Shown: positions 61,394 to 64,000 of the stretch, piece after piece | Layout: each line of letters opens with the position of its first letter | How positions within the stretch are numbered: the stretch's first letter is position 1 | NCBI GenBank assembly: GCA_014801585.1 | Contig: JAAVDX010000032.1 | Span: 1 to 64,000, forward strand | From: Bacteroides sp. | Lineage (GTDB): Bacteria; Bacteroidota; Bacteroidia; Bacteroidales; Muribaculaceae | DNA length: 64,000 nucleotides | Reading direction: 5' to 3' | Position numbers and translations under genes: made by a program | The notes under the pieces: model-generated | The model's database searches: none | Seen by the model: only the letters and a program-made list of their open reading frames with translations | What the model was told of the DNA's origin: nothing

Positions 61394-62290
61394 TCAGACA
61401 AGATGAGCTACCCAATAATCGCGGTCGCCGGGAAGAAGATCCACTACCGGAATCTCAATCATTGTATAGCAACCGGGTTGCAGACGCATTGTAGCACGCG
61501 CCACGCATACCAAAACCTGTCCCGTAAGCGCAGGATTGTTGATCTTCATGTCGAACTCAAGCATCTGATTATGGGTCTTGCCTGAGACGCCCTTTCTGAC
61601 CAGATTTACTCCATGTCCCACATCATTGAGCGCATCTACGGAATCGACCTGCATAACGTGGGTCTCGTCGCTTGAGAAGTAAGGATCGGCCTTGATGGCA
61701 GCCGCTACCTTCTCCAGTTCGTAACCGGGAAGCAGTTCGACATATACCATTCGACGGTGAATGCCCGTACCAACGGGAATAGTCATCGAAAGCGCATCCT
61801 TAACACCCTCAATAGCCTTTACAGCTACCGTATGGCCCATCGAACGCCCGGGTCCGAAGTTGGTATATGTAATACCCTTAGGAGCTATCGCCTCCATAAG
61901 AGTGCGCACTACGGAGTCGCTGCCCGGATCCCATCCGGAAGAAATGACGCTTACTTTGCCGTGCTCTTTCGCTACTTCACCAAGCGACTTGCGCAGAGCG
62001 GGAATCTGACCATGAATATCAAAACTGTCGACAGTATTGATGCCTGCTGCCAGAATCTCTTTGGCCTGCGCCTCGATTGAACGGGTTGGCCCTGCAAGGA
62101 TTGCAACATCGACATTCTCAAGATCATTTATCGAAGCGACTACGGCAATCTCAGCCGGAATACCGGCTCTATCCTCCGGATTGCGGCGCACAATGCCTGC
62201 CACTTCAAAATCGGGAGCCTCAAGGAGAGCCTCAAGGGCTGCATGGCCGATATTGCCATAGCCCACTATGGCTGCTCTAATTTTCTTCAT
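61394..62290 (-). CDS. ddh: meso-Diaminopimelate dehydrogenase
   Basis: A 298-residue NADPH-dependent enzyme that makes meso-diaminopimelate from tetrahydrodipicolinate in one step, feeding lysine and peptidoglycan synthesis. The Rossmann motif AIVGYGNIGHAALEAL is at residues 7-22; the diagnostic SSGWDPGSDSVVRTLMEAIAP is near 117 and NFGPGRSMGHTVAVKAI near 143, both part of the substrate and dimer region of Ddh. Length is about 25 residues shorter than the Corynebacterium enzyme, as in Bacteroides. Single gene. Confidence 0.92.
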   Translation of the reverse strand: MKKIRAAIVGYGNIGHAALEALLEAPDFEVAGIVRRNPEDRAGIPAEIAVVASINDLENVDVAILAGPTRSIEAQAKEILAAGINTVDSFDIHGQIPALRKSLGEVAKEHGKVSVISSGWDPGSDSVVRTLMEAIAPKGITYTNFGPGRSMGHTVAVKAIEGVKDALSMTIPVGTGIHRRMVYVELLPGYELEKVAAAIKADPYFSSDETHVMQVDSVDALNDVGHGVNLVRKGVSGKTHNQMLEFDMKINNPALTGQVLVCVARATMRLQPGCYTMIEIPVVDLLPGDRDYWVAHLV

Positions 62291-62546
62291 AAGATTAAGT
62301 TATTTATATTTTGGGTTAAATTTTACAGTTACAGCTAATGGTGAATGAAACCTGTAGAAGTAGCCCAAGCCTCATCTTGCCGGCGGCGCTGACAGAACTC
62401 AATATTAAGCCCGAGCCTGCAACTTCCACTGCAAATATAACAAATAATTCGCAAAAAATTACTAATTTTGCAGTCTGAATTCCTGCGGGAATTTTACTAC
62501 AGGTAAATATTTCAAACATTTCCATAAATTATTAATCTATCTGACA

Positions 62547-64000
62547 ATGGATTGGCTAATATCCCTGTTTGCGCCTTCATCGCAATCACTCGCCAATACG
62601 ATCATGCTCTATTCCTTCGTGATATTCGCGGGAATAGCATTGGGCAAGGTCAAGATATTCGGCGTGTCGTTAGGCGTAACATTCGTACTCTTCGTCGGTC
62701 TCTTAACGGGACATTTAGGCTATGGAGTGCAGGCCGATACGCTTCACTTCCTGCGCGAGTTCGGCCTTATTCTTTTCATCTTTTCTATCGGTATGCAGGT
62801 AGGTCCGGGCTTCTTTTCCTCTTTCAAAGAGGGGGGAATACGAATGAACGGTCTCGCCATGCTTGGCATCGGACTGAATGTCGTCGTGACGCTCGTTATC
62901 TTCTTCTGTCAAAAGGCTGCCGGAGGCCAGACATCTCTCTATGAGATGGTAGGCATCATGAGCGGTGCAGTCACGAATACTCCCGGTCTCGGTGCGGCAC
63001 AGCAGACAGTGCTTCAGGTAAATTCCGAGGCCTACAACATCAGCCAGCAAATGTCGATGGGCTATGCGGCGGCTTATCCGCTCGGTGTGATCGGCATTAT
63101 ACTGACGATGATCCTCATCAAGAAATTCTTCCGCATTGACGTAAACAAGGAAGTTGAAGTAATTGAAGATGACAAGAAGGCCTCACTGATGGCACCTCAT
63201 CGCGTCACTTACCGCGTGACAAACGATCTTATCGAAGGCCTGACAATCCGCAAACTTCACACTCTGATCTCCGCAGATTTTGTCTTGTCGCGCATTGAGA
63301 CCAAAGACGGCAAGGAGATTATCCCCAATGCCGACAATAAGATTGAGAAAGATGAACTCGTGCTGATTATCTGCTCTATCAAGGATGAGGAGGTGTTCAC
63401 CCGTTTCCTCGGCCCGAAGGTTGAGAAGCAGTGGGAGATGGATAAGGGTCCCATCGTATCGCGCAGAATCGTCGTCACCAAGACGGAATATAACGGTGCC
63501 AAACTCGGTTCGCTCCATATGCGCACGGCATATGGCCTTAACGTTACCCGCATCAATCGTGCCGGCGTCGACCTACTCGCCTCTCCCAACATCCGCCTTC
63601 AGATGGGCGACCGTATCACGGTAGTCGGCAAACTCGATGATATCAACTCAGTGGCTGCCAAACTCGGCAACTCTATGAAGCGCCTTAATGAGCCTAACCT
63701 CATCACAATGTTTATCGGTATCTTCCTCGGCATTTTGGTAGGTTCGATTCCCTTGCAGTTTCCGGGCATGTCAGTACCGATGAAGCTCGGTCTGGCCGGT
63801 GGTCCGCTTGTTGTGGCAATCCTTCTGAGTGCTTACGGCACCAAGATCCATTTGGTAACCTATACCAACTCCTCCGCCAATCTGCTTCTCCGCGAGATAG
63901 GTATCTGCCTCTTCCTTGCCTCTGTAGGCATTGCAGCGGGCAAAGACTTTGCGGCAACGGTATTCAACTATCAGGGCGCGCTCTGGGTAGGTTATGGATT
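62547..64000 (+). CDS. YidE/AspT-type putative transporter with RCK_C domains (partial, cut at window end)
   Basis: An open frame from ATG at 62547 to the edge, at least 484 residues, absent from the ORF track because it has no stop. It starts MDWLISLFAPSSQSLA, followed by hydrophobic helices with the GLxLFxFxIGMQVGPGFF block and MSGAVTNTPGLGAA. Two cytosolic TrkA-C (RCK_C) domains follow near residues 220-300 and 310-375, then a second helical half (ITMFIGIFLGILVG, GGPLVVAILLS). This is the layout of aspartate:alanine exchanger relatives. Substrate unknown. A TAATTTTG box lies at 62463-62470. Confidence 0.85.
   Translation, partial: MDWLISLFAPSSQSLANTIMLYSFVIFAGIALGKVKIFGVSLGVTFVLFVGLLTGHLGYGVQADTLHFLREFGLILFIFSIGMQVGPGFFSSFKEGGIRMNGLAMLGIGLNVVVTLVIFFCQKAAGGQTSLYEMVGIMSGAVTNTPGLGAAQQTVLQVNSEAYNISQQMSMGYAAAYPLGVIGIILTMILIKKFFRIDVNKEVEVIEDDKKASLMAPHRVTYRVTNDLIEGLTIRKLHTLISADFVLSRIETKDGKEIIPNADNKIEKDELVLIICSIKDEEVFTRFLGPKVEKQWEMDKGPIVSRRIVVTKTEYNGAKLGSLHMRTAYGLNVTRINRAGVDLLASPNIRLQMGDRITVVGKLDDINSVAAKLGNSMKRLNEPNLITMFIGIFLGILVGSIPLQFPGMSVPMKLGLAGGPLVVAILLSAYGTKIHLVTYTNSSANLLLREIGICLFLASVGIAAGKDFAATVFNYQGALWVGYG

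Overview
The window is chromosomal DNA from a member of the Bacteroidota, most likely order Bacteroidales and probably close to Muribaculaceae or Prevotella. This rests on Bacteroidales-type promoters (TTG, 19-20 bases, TAnnTTTG), families typical of the phylum (GSCFA, DUF5063, DUF6175-like, OstA-like protein, meso-diaminopimelate dehydrogenase, type B L31), proteins ending in T9SS-like C-terminal sequences, and acidic lipoprotein export signals. I see no rRNA, tRNA, CRISPR array, insertion sequence or prophage. Most of the sequence is core genome, broken up by unusual intergenic repeats.

Layout: 1-5.8 kb holds a BASS-type transporter, a GSCFA protein, RlmD and a tandem pair of fluoride channels, bracketed by inverted copies of a ~210 bp GC-rich repeat. 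5.9-10.1 kb holds two large secreted proteins of unknown function. 10.2-15.1 kb is a histidine-degradation operon (hutU-hutI-hutH). Then follow trxA, dnaE, an NlpC/P60 lipoprotein and an AlbA/ATPase regulator gene flanked by 42 bp direct repeats. 22.4-25.3 kb is an ECF sigma operon (sigma, probable membrane anti-sigma, DUF4252-like protein, GIN-domain lipoprotein). 25.4-30.9 kb on the minus strand is a five-gene cluster of exported proteins without clear function, the best candidate for an undescribed envelope system. 31.2-37.6 kb has two SurA/PpiC-type proteins, an OstA-like protein and mutL. 37.7-42.7 kb has an HdeD-like protein, a double-parvulin chaperone and recQ. 43-46.6 kb is tig-clpP-clpX. 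46.9-52.8 kb has an M18 aminopeptidase, DUF5063 protein, nadD, gmk, yicC and an AAA/DUF4143 ATPase behind three operator-like palindromes. 53.5-64 kb has a phosphohexomutase, flavin reductase, PBP1A, a biotinylated carboxyltransferase with a lysine/proline-rich insertion, rpmE2 with a structured leader, ddh and a YidE/AspT-type transporter cut by the window edge.

The functional themes are envelope biogenesis and quality control (OstA-like, SurA-like, PBP1A, Ddh, NlpC/P60), protein quality control (Tig-ClpPX, Trx), replication and repair (DnaE, MutL, RecQ) and central metabolism (Hut, phosphohexomutase, carboxyltransferase). The most notable non-coding signals are a 62 bp perfect palindrome containing a whole promoter, a heptameric AAGTAAT repeat that supplies the last codons of two genes, a pseudoknot-capable rpmE2 leader, and the direct-repeat-flanked regulator gene. 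Family assignments come from recognising motifs by eye. No database search was run.
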